This document shows, one piece after another, positions 42,201 through 50,500 of a stretch of 64,000 nt of DNA (the first letter of the stretch is position 1; each line of letters starts with the position of its first letter). Below the pieces are notes generated by a model. That model saw only the letters and a list, made by a program, of their open reading frames with translations, ran no database searches and was not told where the DNA came from. Source of the stretch: Kribbella sindirgiensis (GTDB taxonomy: Bacteria; Actinomycetota; Actinomycetes; Propionibacteriales; Kribbellaceae); contig NZ_SJKA01000008.1 of NCBI RefSeq assembly GCF_004331435.1, forward strand, positions 278,309 through 342,308. Direction: 5' to 3'. Made by a program: the position numbers and the translations under genes.

Positions 42201-43318
42201 CGAACCTCAAGCCGAGCGCGCTGAAGGCGAAGGCCGGACGGCTGCTCGGCGACGGCATCGCGCTGCAGCCGATGGCGCAGCCGGGCAACGGGCGGACGAT
42301 GGTCAGCGTCAAGATCAACGCGACCGCGGTCGGCTGGGAGTTGCACGGACCGTCGCTCGAGGGTCAGGCGGGCCGGGTCTGGCGGCGGCAAGAGGTGTAC
42401 CGCTCGTCCAGCAGCAGCAACCGGCTGACCCCGCTCACCGCGTCCGGCGGCGTCGACGGCGGACTCGTCTCGGTCAGCGGCTCGATCGGCGAACAGGTCA
42501 AGGAGCAGTCGTCGGATGCCAGCGGCACCCGGCTCGAGGGCAGCCGGTTCCTCGAGGGTCAGATGGTCACGGTCCGGATCCCGGTGGTGTACGACGCCAC
42601 GGTCCGGACCACCACCGACAACGGCCGGGGCGAGCCGGTCGTGAAGAAGTCCACCAACCTGCCGGACGTGGCCCGCGGCGAGGTGTTCGTCCGGATGCTC
42701 CGGCACCAGTACCTCGAGGGACTCCGGCAGATGGAGACCGGCACGTCGCTCGACGCCGTACTGGCGAACGCGCGACTGGAGGCGATGCCGGCTGAGTTCG
42801 GGCCGCCGGACATCGTCGCGACCGAGTACACGCAGGGCAAGGACGGCGCCGTCTACCAGCCGTACCGCCCGCTGCTCGACGCCCTCGACCGGGCCAGGAC
42901 CGGAGGCAAGCCCGTGGTGCTGCTGGTCCAGCAGGCCGACGGCACCGAGCGGAAGTACATGGCCCTTCCCGCCGACCGCGAACGGAACATCCCGGCGCGC
43001 CTCGTCGGCGACCGCGACGGCGGTTTCGCGGCGGCGTTCACGAGCCTGAACCCGAACCTGGCGCTGATCGCCCAGGGCCGGGTCGACCTGCGGGAGCTCT
43101 ACAACACGTCGGCACCGGACGGCAGCTTCAGCGCGAAGGTGACCGCCGCACTGGAGAAGACCGGCGTGCCGCGGGACATGCTCAAAGCCCTCGACTACAC
43201 GACGGCCGCGCGGACGCTGCCGGAGGCGTCCAACCAAGGCTCGCGGACGTCGCAGGGTGGCGCGGCCGGACGGACCATTGCACAAACCGGCCACGGGCCG
43301 TCGCTGTCCGGGCCGTGA
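36227..43318 (+). CDS. Giant modular protein A of unknown family
   Basis: A 2363-residue protein, homologous over its length to the protein at 44593-51018. In order: a helical N-terminal domain (1-165), a block of about 120 residues (200-340) absent from the paralogue, a charged Ala-rich coiled coil (445-575), then repeated beta-rich modules. Each module includes one Ser/Thr/Gly-rich amphipathic stretch, near residues 670-760, 927-1000, 1216-1288, 1449-1520, 1806-1875 and 2054-2123. Helical blocks between them repeat patterns such as 'LDLPLWVASDAAERYLND'. The conserved C-terminal part has 'YQPYRPLLDALDRAR' and 'GGFAAAFTSLNPNLALIAQGRVDLR'. No signal peptide, membrane helix, sorting motif or toxin domain is visible. 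The GTG at 36227 lies inside the SD; homology with gene B points to an in-frame CTG at 36236 as the true start position. Confidence 0.6.
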   Translation: MVRLTTTTLSATEPTARARWAIGNALGILHPSSVPLRDGRVRLTTRDDVLAARVMRAIEELLARRAADRISDDRLLAESVSVIGSEVARARGELPARGAVDALDRYLRVPGLDESRRTEADAMLRVALSGAAPDDPESASRLNRLTAPRNALATSSLVSASAAINRDAELLGLGTPPEPRRGRHRARVGSRHRSAEGRRVWTSQIRGTGLTVGTRPSAQGQLTDLHALNLLAGMDRQALAAAVTDRPDVDPDARQTVLEMTGSAVPQQLRVEIGDTTLGALGQGIIRAGTANDPHVLRIPAGLSDEQVRYVWTHQLTLMSQEIAAAEAGRSRGVFGRLKSVFGHERRDRRLHADHAAFQSLLRDWHEARAETLATGRPSGPRSLAELERDLEGLARTIRRHGGSEPALPWTAGAVATPDATAAGRAAARADAAAKPARNTPAHLRGQVVTQIEALQAAVTDLDKKATKKRDTSRDATKEADKADEDAGEEDQQRDRGAPERARKLRVTAQTARNKAGRHSEIAGAYEQAAADARQALDGYQTLLTEIDADGSQHRIADLAAAAQRQVAVYERSLGQAMPAKELLMTGMPEGDQLKLPVADINRMLRAKFNEQLPTRGPLPDPAAQYRRLLSRDGMVFNVDDEGGTADVSAVRQVRLRLIPDDLTERDDIDFTMAEQMSGSLGEGGTSVGTTDTHSTNVNIGVNIGPILALAAPGTPVHAAAQLVSPKVEVARGRSLAESSGATAHHQSGWVDDNRGESILYEWSGKWQIEVRASPTEPWSAVETVDAGRQQTWVSSAYTVKPPTETVTLAEIGHGQEVTGEFPRHAVTSITGLHDVTDRLVRRAQHEYGDLDRASYNHIAGLMVNDSYRLLREFSQPGGVTRRIPGRGDTAYDLTWEVVPVWADAQLVGESSSEMWQEEVLVDFAGLNASQTYTASVTGTGSVGFPGKPSDVSPVAAAAALNNVGGSGVNVGPNASAGRNVSRSGGQSVSMTTITPAVHRNQGPTQGVLVGLQVRATLRKVGDSTAAPIIETGECRGLLRVAENDLLRAGGRADKDAVLREADGTVKMDKHGHVLLRGDAVPSTEPQKMPPWMGRGENQLRGVGKALPQNLKGAERAQRQALDQLAKMGLVARPGQPATAQQLANRERIRQQISAPRLEAGINQACQGGLIVMLEDTGFAGTPRWRPFRLQVTQDYDEATKEFEAKGAGTSTNENVVILGISSAATGRTSSRSRGVPLSAGVGASNPPAEGVRGWMGKIGVKFSRNALGRTLSWTAGRRVNNVTLSESTEPLDRLEQGIRITFAEITDKGDAKPIADVRGTMEVAYDSSMTRADTPVYEKNPKRPHHLAVEQGFPVAVDAGNAADELCKAIPAIRSDSTALPALHAALSPTSLVANREWMNGSYRLPFVVVRAPGSPAHVMADGTILPQEYEIVIRGEAVSQTHVAMSQENSVDINFTMTDVGSTSGTSASGGVSGDVGGGLVEAGGAATSGNLSAGRTGGRSQSTTTSETSGDERLLINPGTHHEFIERYRMTADIVHNGQVIKSVPLPDALAQKAMAERRALDLYAARKLDLPLWVASDAAERYLNDRLPISHRVAGGFLRRYQQEKAGVTTGLAAEHPVERLTAKLRENTRSPAVGASTADAELEATAKSVEEKARVRRVMSTSQAYEDSQGAAKIESLTVEGTDQRVDLRTLVEPQFDALAPGLRNASRLLQSALDIDLKPGNFHGHLEDMFGADGFEVPIEVPIQGQERPDVFFVQVELRTEGERTIENVPDKPDGTPDIPKEEAGSVDQNYDYEQLDRSAAHTVTVSAGVDGKTPTALGDGSGGVSTDQTTSHTGGDGVQNAGIDRLGHFDPVKTHQTVVFTTRVVRVRNAGAAAMASARWKLGRIDPADVTSVSEPRELRADLVQWVPRGDLMDGPRIETGPELEDRVEHRPIRLPEGAVPMRVALHAKGAGRRNELAENLTAYLEQPGVLGRRGTAEYRHLIRSNLKPSALKAKAGRLLGDGIALQPMAQPGNGRTMVSVKINATAVGWELHGPSLEGQAGRVWRRQEVYRSSSSSNRLTPLTASGGVDGGLVSVSGSIGEQVKEQSSDASGTRLEGSRFLEGQMVTVRIPVVYDATVRTTTDNGRGEPVVKKSTNLPDVARGEVFVRMLRHQYLEGLRQMETGTSLDAVLANARLEAMPAEFGPPDIVATEYTQGKDGAVYQPYRPLLDALDRARTGGKPVVLLVQQADGTERKYMALPADRERNIPARLVGDRDGGFAAAFTSLNPNLALIAQGRVDLRELYNTSAPDGSFSAKVTAALEKTGVPRDMLKALDYTTAARTLPEASNQGSRTSQGGAAGRTIAQTGHGPSLSGP

Positions 43319-43362
43319 GCCGATCATGGTGAGGCCGGAATCTGGTGGACGAGAGGGGCTTG

Positions 43363-43902
43363 ATGGCATTCGCGGTGGCACGCACCTGGGACGAGGCGCA
43401 GCTGTACCTGGAGCTGCATCCGTGCCCGGACTGCGGAACGGCGGACGCGCCGTGGGAGCAGGCCCTGGTCCAGGTCGACGGTGACCTGGCGTCCCGTTAC
43501 GCCGCGATCTGCCCGGTGTGTTCGGCCGAACGCGAGTACCTGTTCGGGGTGCCCGCGCACGAGACACCGGTGCGCGGCTGGCCGACGTTCGGCGGTCCGG
43601 AGCCGTCCGAGATCCTCGATGCGGGCCAGTGGCTGGACGTCGCCGACACCGCCGCGGCGGCCGTCCCCACGGATCCCGTCGAGGCCGGTAGGGTGCTGGC
43701 CATCGCGCAGGCCGCCGTCGCCGAGGTGATCAAGTTCGTTCCGGCCGGCGCGGACGCCGTACCGGACGACGAGTTCTGGACGCCGGAAGGTCAGGCGGTG
43801 CGTGCCGCGGAGCCGGGGCGCTTCCGGCTCGACCGGTTGCTGGTGACGCGGGACGCGTATGCCGAGCTGGGTAGAGAGATCAGCCAGACAGGAGCGAGAT
43901 AA
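43363..43902 (+). CDS. Small zinc-ribbon partner protein 1
   Basis: A 179-residue protein with a four-cysteine zinc ribbon (Cys 21, 24, 50 and 53: CPDC...CPVC) after the N-terminal 'ARTWDEAQLYLEL'. It then has 'FGGPEPSEILDAGQWLDVAD' and the C-terminal 'DAVPDDEFWTPEG...RFRLDRLLVTRDAY'. It is a clear paralogue of the proteins at 43906 and 51015, and each giant gene is followed by one. The ATG at 43363 follows the SD AGGGG by four bases; a GTG at 43345 is possible. It lies 44 bases after giant gene A and is probably co-transcribed. Its role as adaptor, chaperone or immunity factor of the giant is a guess. Confidence 0.65.
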   Translation: MAFAVARTWDEAQLYLELHPCPDCGTADAPWEQALVQVDGDLASRYAAICPVCSAEREYLFGVPAHETPVRGWPTFGGPEPSEILDAGQWLDVADTAAAAVPTDPVEAGRVLAIAQAAVAEVIKFVPAGADAVPDDEFWTPEGQAVRAAEPGRFRLDRLLVTRDAYAELGREISQTGAR

Positions 43903-43905
43903 CCG

Positions 43906-44481
43906 ATGCCGATCGCACGGACCCTGTGGGAGGCCCAGATCTACGTCGCGCTGGAGACCGCACAGGCCGGACCGCAACCGGGTGAGGTGCTGGCGCCCGC
44001 CCCCGATTTCGAGCTGGGCGACAACCTCGTCGAGGGCCCGGACGCCTGGACCTACCGGTCGCCGATCGGCGAGATCACCATCCCGTACTCGTCACAGCAC
44101 TCGTCCACGCGGCTCGGGGCGCACTGGGGACTGGGCCGGTCGCAGCTGGTCGACGCGGCGGAGTGGGCGGTTGTCGGGCACTTGTACGCCGATCGCACGA
44201 TCGCGGCCGATATGGCGTACGACGGTCAGCCCGGCCAGGCGCGCTATCACGTCGAGCTCGGCTGGGAGCTTGCCGCCGAGGCGATCCGGGAGGCGATGAA
44301 GTCGCTGCCGGAAGGTACCAACGGCGGCGACGCGGTGCCTGACTCGGAGATCTGGACCAGCTTCGGCGCCGACGCGAAGGCGCGTGACCCGTATCTGGTC
44401 AGCCGCGCGAGGCTGGAAGACGACCTCGAGTACTACGCCGGCACGCTGGCGGACTTTCGGGCGTTGTACAGCGATTCATGA
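43906..44481 (+). CDS. Small partner protein 2, paralogue without the zinc ribbon
   Basis: A 191-residue protein with the same ends as its neighbours ('ARTLWEAQIYVALET' at the start, 'GDAVPDSEIWTSFG' and 'DDLEYYAGTL' near the end). The CxxC pairs are gone and the middle is replaced by 'WTYRSPIGEITIPYSSQHSS'. It begins three bases after the stop of partner 1. It probably arose by duplication of that gene and then lost the metal site. Confidence 0.6.
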   Translation: MPIARTLWEAQIYVALETAQAGPQPGEVLAPAPDFELGDNLVEGPDAWTYRSPIGEITIPYSSQHSSTRLGAHWGLGRSQLVDAAEWAVVGHLYADRTIAADMAYDGQPGQARYHVELGWELAAEAIREAMKSLPEGTNGGDAVPDSEIWTSFGADAKARDPYLVSRARLEDDLEYYAGTLADFRALYSDS

Positions 44482-44485
44482 TGTG

Positions 44486-44528
44486 ACAAACCCCACCGGT
44501 GATTGTTAATCCTTCTGGTGGGATTTGT
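44486..44528. terminator. Stem-loop after partner 2
   Basis: ACAAACCCCACC (44486-44497) pairs with GGTGGGATTTGT (44517-44528) at 11 of 12 positions, starting five bases after the stop. It separates the first giant-protein unit from the second, which has its own promoter-like element. Confidence 0.55.
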
Positions 44529-44550
44529 GGCGAGAAAACGAACAACTGGT

Positions 44551-44588
44551 TGCTAATCTCCCCGTCCGGTGATCCGAACGGGGAGATT
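44551..44588 (+). promoter_or_regulatory. Promoter-like element and perfect 11-base dyad at the start of giant gene B
   Basis: TAATCT (44554-44559, within TTGCTAATCTCC as before gene A) is a likely -10. A perfect dyad AATCTCCCCGT/ACGGGGAGATT (44555-44565 and 44578-44588) covers it and the SD (GGGGAG). As DNA it could be an operator; as RNA, if transcription starts upstream, it would hide the SD. Confidence 0.5.
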
Positions 44589-44592
44589 TTCG

Positions 44593-47500
44593 TTGACGTC
44601 TGCTGCGAGCACGGAGGCCGACCCACGGGTTCGCGCGCGTCAGGCGCTCGGGCTCGCGGTCGGCGTGGTGGCGCCCGAGGCGCTCGCACTGCGCGACGGC
44701 ACGCTGCGGTTGCGGCACTCTCGTGAACGGCTGGCTCGGAAGGCGCTCAATCGGCTCGAGCGTCGGCTCACGCGGCGAGCGGCTGCGGTCGGCGATGATC
44801 GGCTGGTTGCCGAGGCGGTGGCGTTCGCCGGGGCCGAGCTGGAGCTGGTGCGTGGTGGGCGTGCGGCGGACGGTGCGACTGGAGGGCTCGATGCGCTGCT
44901 CGATCTGCCGGGACTGCCTGCGGCGCAACAGCGCGAGGCGCAGGCCTTGCTGCATGACCTGCTCGACGGCAACCGCCTCGAGACCGAGACCGACCTCCGA
45001 CGGCTGACCAGCGCCCGCGCCCGCTCCGAGAGCTCGAACCGGCCGTTCGCCGCAGACCTGGTGGCCAACGCCCGCGCCCTGTCCCACGACGCCAACCGCA
45101 TGCCCTCACCCCAGCCGGTCGGGCGGGTGCGGCGTTCGGTGGGCGGGCGGCACGAATCGAGTGGTGGCGCCGGGCGTGCGGTGGGTGGTGGGTTCTTCGG
45201 GCCGATTCGGCGGCTCGTGGACGAGGTCCGGGCGAAGGGCCGGGCGCATCGGGTACTGCGGGATCGTCGGGCGGAGGCGCAGTACGAGGAGTTTCGTCGG
45301 CTGAGCGTGGAATGGCGGGACACGCGGGCCGGTCTGGGGGTCCGCCCGCTCGGCGAGGTCGAGACCGACCTGACCAACCTGTCCGGAGCCATCCGGCACG
45401 GCGGTCACCCCGCACCCAGCGTGCCGTGGGCCGGCGTACAGGTCGTCGCACCTGACACGCAGCAGACGCCGCCGACCACTCCGCAGGAACGCTTCCAAGC
45501 ACGCGTGCGGCGGCAGATCGCGGACCTCGAGTCCGCGGCAGCGGATCACGCCAAGCGCGCCGACGTACGCACCGTAAGTGCGGCAGCCGCCCGCGACCAG
45601 GCAGCCGAGCTGTTCGCCGCGGCGGACGACGAGTCCGAGGCCCAGGACGCGTCCTCGAACGAACGAGCCCGCCGCCTCCGAGTCCGAGCCGTCGCCCGCC
45701 TACGAGTAGCCGACCGCCACACCCAGATCGCAACCCTCTGCACAACCGCAGCAGCTCAAGCCCGCACCGCCGCCGAGGCGTACCGCACGCTGTCCGCAGG
45801 AGGCGATCCGGAGGCGGCCGTGCGGGCGTATGAGGTGGCGAGTGCGGCCACTCTTCCGGCGAAGGGCGTGCAGCACAACGGGCTTCCGGTTGGGCGGCTT
45901 CCGCATCTGAGTGCGCTGTGCCGGGAGCTGAACGAGGCGGTGGCGGGGCGGTATGTGTTCACGCCGGACGTCCTGCACCGGACGCTGCGGGGTGAGAGTC
46001 GCCGGATCCTCTCGCCCGACGGCTTCGTGCTGACGATCGAGAACGAGTCGCGCGCGGACGCGGACGACCTGCTGCAGATCCACCTCCAGCTGGATCCCGG
46101 CGAGCTTCACGAGGTGCTGGACAGCCCGCTGACCATCGACGAGGCCCAGGTGGGGCAGGTGGTCCAGGGTGGCTTCAGCGTCGCGACCGCCGCGGCCCAG
46201 AACTCCGGCGCGACGGCCACCGCGAACCTCCGAACCGTGACGGAAATGCTGCCGGACACCAGCAAGCTGAAGGCGGCCGCCACGCTTGTAGCGCCCGGCG
46301 TCGAGCTGAGTCGCGGCCGCGGCCGGACGGTCAGCGGCGGGGCGACCGAGTTCGCCCAGACGGGTGCGGTCGAGGCGCTCCGCGGTGAGTTCCTGCGGTA
46401 CCGCTCGGACCGGCCCCGCTGGATCTGGCGGATCCGCGAGTCGGCCACCGCCGACTGGTCACCGCCCAACGTCGTCGACGCCGGCAAGGACCGCGACGCG
46501 ACGACCCTCGACCTCGGGTACATCCACACCTACACAGTTCCGCCGCCGACCGAGACAACCGACCTGGAGACACTCGGGCTGGCCGCGGAACGCCGTACCG
46601 CGATGCCTGAGCACATGGCGACCCGGGTCGACGGCCTCAACGACCTCTGCGACCGGACCATGGTGGAGCTGCGGGAGCGGCTCGGCTCCCTCGATCGGGT
46701 CGGACACGACCGGATCCGCGGTCTGATCGTCGAGGACGGGATGACCCGGCTGGACGAGACCACCCGCCCGGGCGGTGTCTGGCGCCTGATCACCGAGGGC
46801 GGTCGACCGGTTGCCTGGGCCCAGCTGGAGACGGTCGCCGACCTGGAGTCCGCCGAGCTGACCAGCGACAGCTCGCCGGACCACAAACTCGAACTCTGGC
46901 GCGTCGGCAACTCAGGCGCGTCCGGTAGCCAATCGGTCAGCTCGTCGCGCACCAACGGCGTCACGGCGAGTATGCCGATCTTCGACCTGGGCTCGACGAC
47001 CGCGGATCTCGGTCCGGCAGCGCACGCGGGCCGGAACACCAGCCACGACGACACCGCGTCGACCGCCGACCTGGGCAGCCGCTGGAGCACCCAGCGGGTG
47101 GCACCGACCGTCGGTGTGAAGCTGCAGCTGCGGCACAAGGTCACGATCCACCGCCTCGACGGCGGCGAATCGTTCACGACCGAGGGCGCCGGCGAGGCCT
47201 GTCTGCGGATGGCGGAGCGCGACGCGTTCCGCTACGGACTCCCGGTCCCCGCCGCGGCTCTGCTCCGGGACCCGGACGGCAATGTACGACGTGGTACGGA
47301 CGGCAAGCTCCTCCTGCGCGGGGACCCGCAGCCGACCGACGCTCCCCTGCAACTCCCGACGTGGCTCGGCAACGGCCCGGGGCAGCTCCGCGGTGCCGGA
47401 CCGGCGATGATCCGGGAACTGACCGGCGCGGACGACGCTCTGCACGACTTCCTCAAGCACCTGTCGCGGCAGGGCATGATCCCGCCGCTCGACGACCACG

Positions 47501-50500
47501 GTCGCCCGCTGCCGACGGCCCTCGCAGGTCAGGACCCCGCCGTCGTCCTCAGCCAGGCAGAGAACTGGGAACGCGCGTGCCAGCAGATCGCCAAACACCG
47601 GCTGGAGACCGGCTACGACCACGCGGCGCAGGACCGGCTGAAATTCCAGCTCACCGAGCACCGCACCGGCCAGCCGCCGCGGGTCCGGTCGTACCAGATC
47701 GCCCTCGAGCAGCATTTCGACCGCGTGACGCCGATCGGTGTCGCGGACAACGACATGGTCGTCAACGTCGACATCGGCGTCAGTACGTCGGGACGTACCG
47801 GCAGCCGGGCGCAGAGTCTGCCGTGGTCGGCACAGCTGGGTCTGAGCAACGCACCGGCTCCTGGGGAGGCCGGGGCCACACCGAAGGTGAGCGCATCGGT
47901 CGGCCGCACGTCACGAGGCCGTTCGCTCGGCTGGTCGTCCAGCCGAGGCTCGTACCGGATGACGGTGGCCGAATCGGGTTCGCAGGTGGCGGTGTTCGAC
48001 GTCCCGCACACGATCACGGTCAGCGAGATCACCTCGACCGGTACGGCGGTGGCGGTGGCCTCCTCCGAGGGCAGTGCCCGCGTCTGGCTCGACAGCGAGT
48101 TCTGCCGCGGAGCCGAGCACACCACGCTCGCCGTACCCGGCCGCGTCGAACCCAATCTGTTGCAGACGGCAACCATCCACCATCTCGACGCCCGGGACCC
48201 GATCGCCCGGCTGACCGCCGCCGTACCCAGCCTCGGCCGCGAGAACAGCTCCGCTCTGCACCACCTCAGCGGGTTCCTGGCCCCACGAAACCTCATCGCC
48301 CGGCCCGAGCTCCTCACCTCCGAGTACCGCACCGGCCTGGCCGTCGGTTCGGTACCGTCCGACGCACTCGAGGCGATCCGGCAACGCGGTCTCACGCCGC
48401 GCCCGTCCGCCCTGAGCCTCACCACCCGGGTCGAGAACCTCAGGTACGTCGGCAGCGGGCAGCCGATCGTCGCCGAACTCAACGTCACCCTCGCGACCAC
48501 CGGCAGTACCGCCGGCGTGTCAGCCGCCGCGACCGCGGGGATCAATGGAGGCACCGGCACGGTGGCTGCCGACGGGCAGTCGCTCGGTGGCTCGATCGGG
48601 CTGACCCGTACGACCACCGTCTCGTCGAGCGCCGCCGAGTCGGCCACCACCGGCGTCGAGCGGACGCTGATGCGGGACGGACAGCACTACCAGTTCTGGG
48701 GCGATCTCGTCCTGGAAGCGCAGCTCCGGTCGGGCGGTGCCGCGCCGCGGCAGATCCCGCTCGAGAATGGCGCCGTACTCCTGACACTTCCCGAGCGCGA
48801 CGCGTTGCAGTCGTACGGACGACGCGACCTGGACCTCCCGCTGTCGCAGGTCTCCGACGCGGTCGAGCGAGTGATCAACGGCAACCTCGTTCTCCCACGC
48901 CGTACGACGACCGCGCTGCTGCGGCGCTACCGGATCGACCGGCGGGGCGCGACCGAGGGTCTCGCGGCCGGCCACACCGACGAAGTGCTGGTCGACACGG
49001 TTCGGAAAGCGGTCGGGCTTCCGGCGCACCCCGACGAGCGGCTCGCCGCCGTGCTGATCCGGGCCGAAGACCTCGCCCGGCAGCGGATCGTGCCGCAACT
49101 CCCCCGCCACTACGACCGGATGATGGGCGCCGCGCAGGTCGACCGCGCGTCGCTGCAGGACCGGGACGGCAACGACACCGACACCTTCCGGGAGGTCTGC
49201 GCAGCCGTCGCGGAGCACTCCCCGCAGGCGCTGGACGATCCCGTCCTGGTCAATGCACTGCGCGGCGATCTCGCCGGCACCCGCTGGCGGAACCAGCTGG
49301 ACGACATGCTCGATCCGCGGGGCTTCGTCCGCGAGTTCCCGGTCCGCGTCGGTTCGAACACCCGCAATCTCCGGGTCCGGGTGCGGTTGAGGTTCGTCGG
49401 CGAACCGAGTACCGAGGCCGGTGGGACGAAGGCCCAGAGCGGGAACGGGTTCGGCCTTGTCCAGCTGTGGAACCTGCGCGACCGCAGCCGCAGCCGGACC
49501 GAGGGCACGTCGTACGGCGGCACGCTCGACCTCTCGGGTTCCGATGCGATCCCGGCGACGGCGGGAGTCGGCGCGGAGCTCAGCACCTCCACGACCGCGG
49601 CGAGCAGCGACTCCACCACCGAGATCAGGACCGGGCTGGCGATCGCGACGGCTCGGGTCGAACGGGACTACGAGCTGTTCATCGAGGTCGAGGACTCGGC
49701 GGAACCCGGTGGGAAGTCCGCATCCACGACGCGCCGGCAGGCCAGCGGGCGCATGAGTCTGGCCGTTCCGGAGTCGGTGCTCGACTCAGCTCCCCCGCAG
49801 CACGACCTCAAGGTCTCAGATCACCGGCCTGTTGTCCTGCCCGAGCACTACCTCCCTGAGGGCACCCAGCCGTACCTGAGCGGTGCTGCCGAGGACAACA
49901 CCTTGTTCGAGGCTGCCTGTGCTCGTCTCGGTGAGTTGGATCTGCTCAGGCCCGAAGGGGTCCGGATGCATGCCACGACGCTGGAGTCGCGGCTCGGCGG
50001 CGCGAACCGGATGGTCGCGTTCCAGGAGATGGCCGGCGCGTCGGGGTACGAGCTCGTCCCGCTCGCCGTTCCCGGGGACAGCGCGCGGGTGGTCGCGATC
50101 AGGGTCCGCGCCGAGGTCTCGGGTCTGGAGCTGGTCTCGGATCCGGACGAGGAGTCGACCACCCAGCTCGGTGAGAACTCCCGCGCGCTCCGAGTCAGCC
50201 AACTGACCGCACGCAGCAACCGGCTGCTGCCCGGTTCCCGGACGATCGGAACCGGTACGCCGGGCGGCGAGCTCAGCGTCAGCGCGACGAGCAGCCGGAG
50301 GGTCAGCGATCAGGACACCGGGACCGTCGGTGCTCGCCATGAAACCGGGGTGTACCAGTCCGGGCAGGTCGTCACGGTCAAGGTGCGGGTGGACTACCAC
50401 CTGGACTTCGAGCGGCTCCGCCTCGGCCGGCGCAAGCAGCCGAAGGTCGAGCGCGCCGACACATTGCGGCGGGCGGCGTCCGGCGAGGCCTACCTGACGA

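Noticed and set aside
36227..43318. Giants as polyketide or peptide synthetases
   Set aside because: No ketosynthase, acyl-carrier, adenylation or condensation motifs occur.
36638..43567. Very long minus-strand open frames (1247 and 1058 codons) opposite giant gene A
   Set aside because: They are antisense shadows of a high-GC gene: composition is Arg/Gly/Pro/Val-biased, no domain is seen, and the plus strand has homology to giant B.
47361..49859. 832-codon plus-strand frame inside giant gene B
   Set aside because: It is out of frame, dominated by Arg and Pro, and overlaps the stretch with clear homology to giant A.
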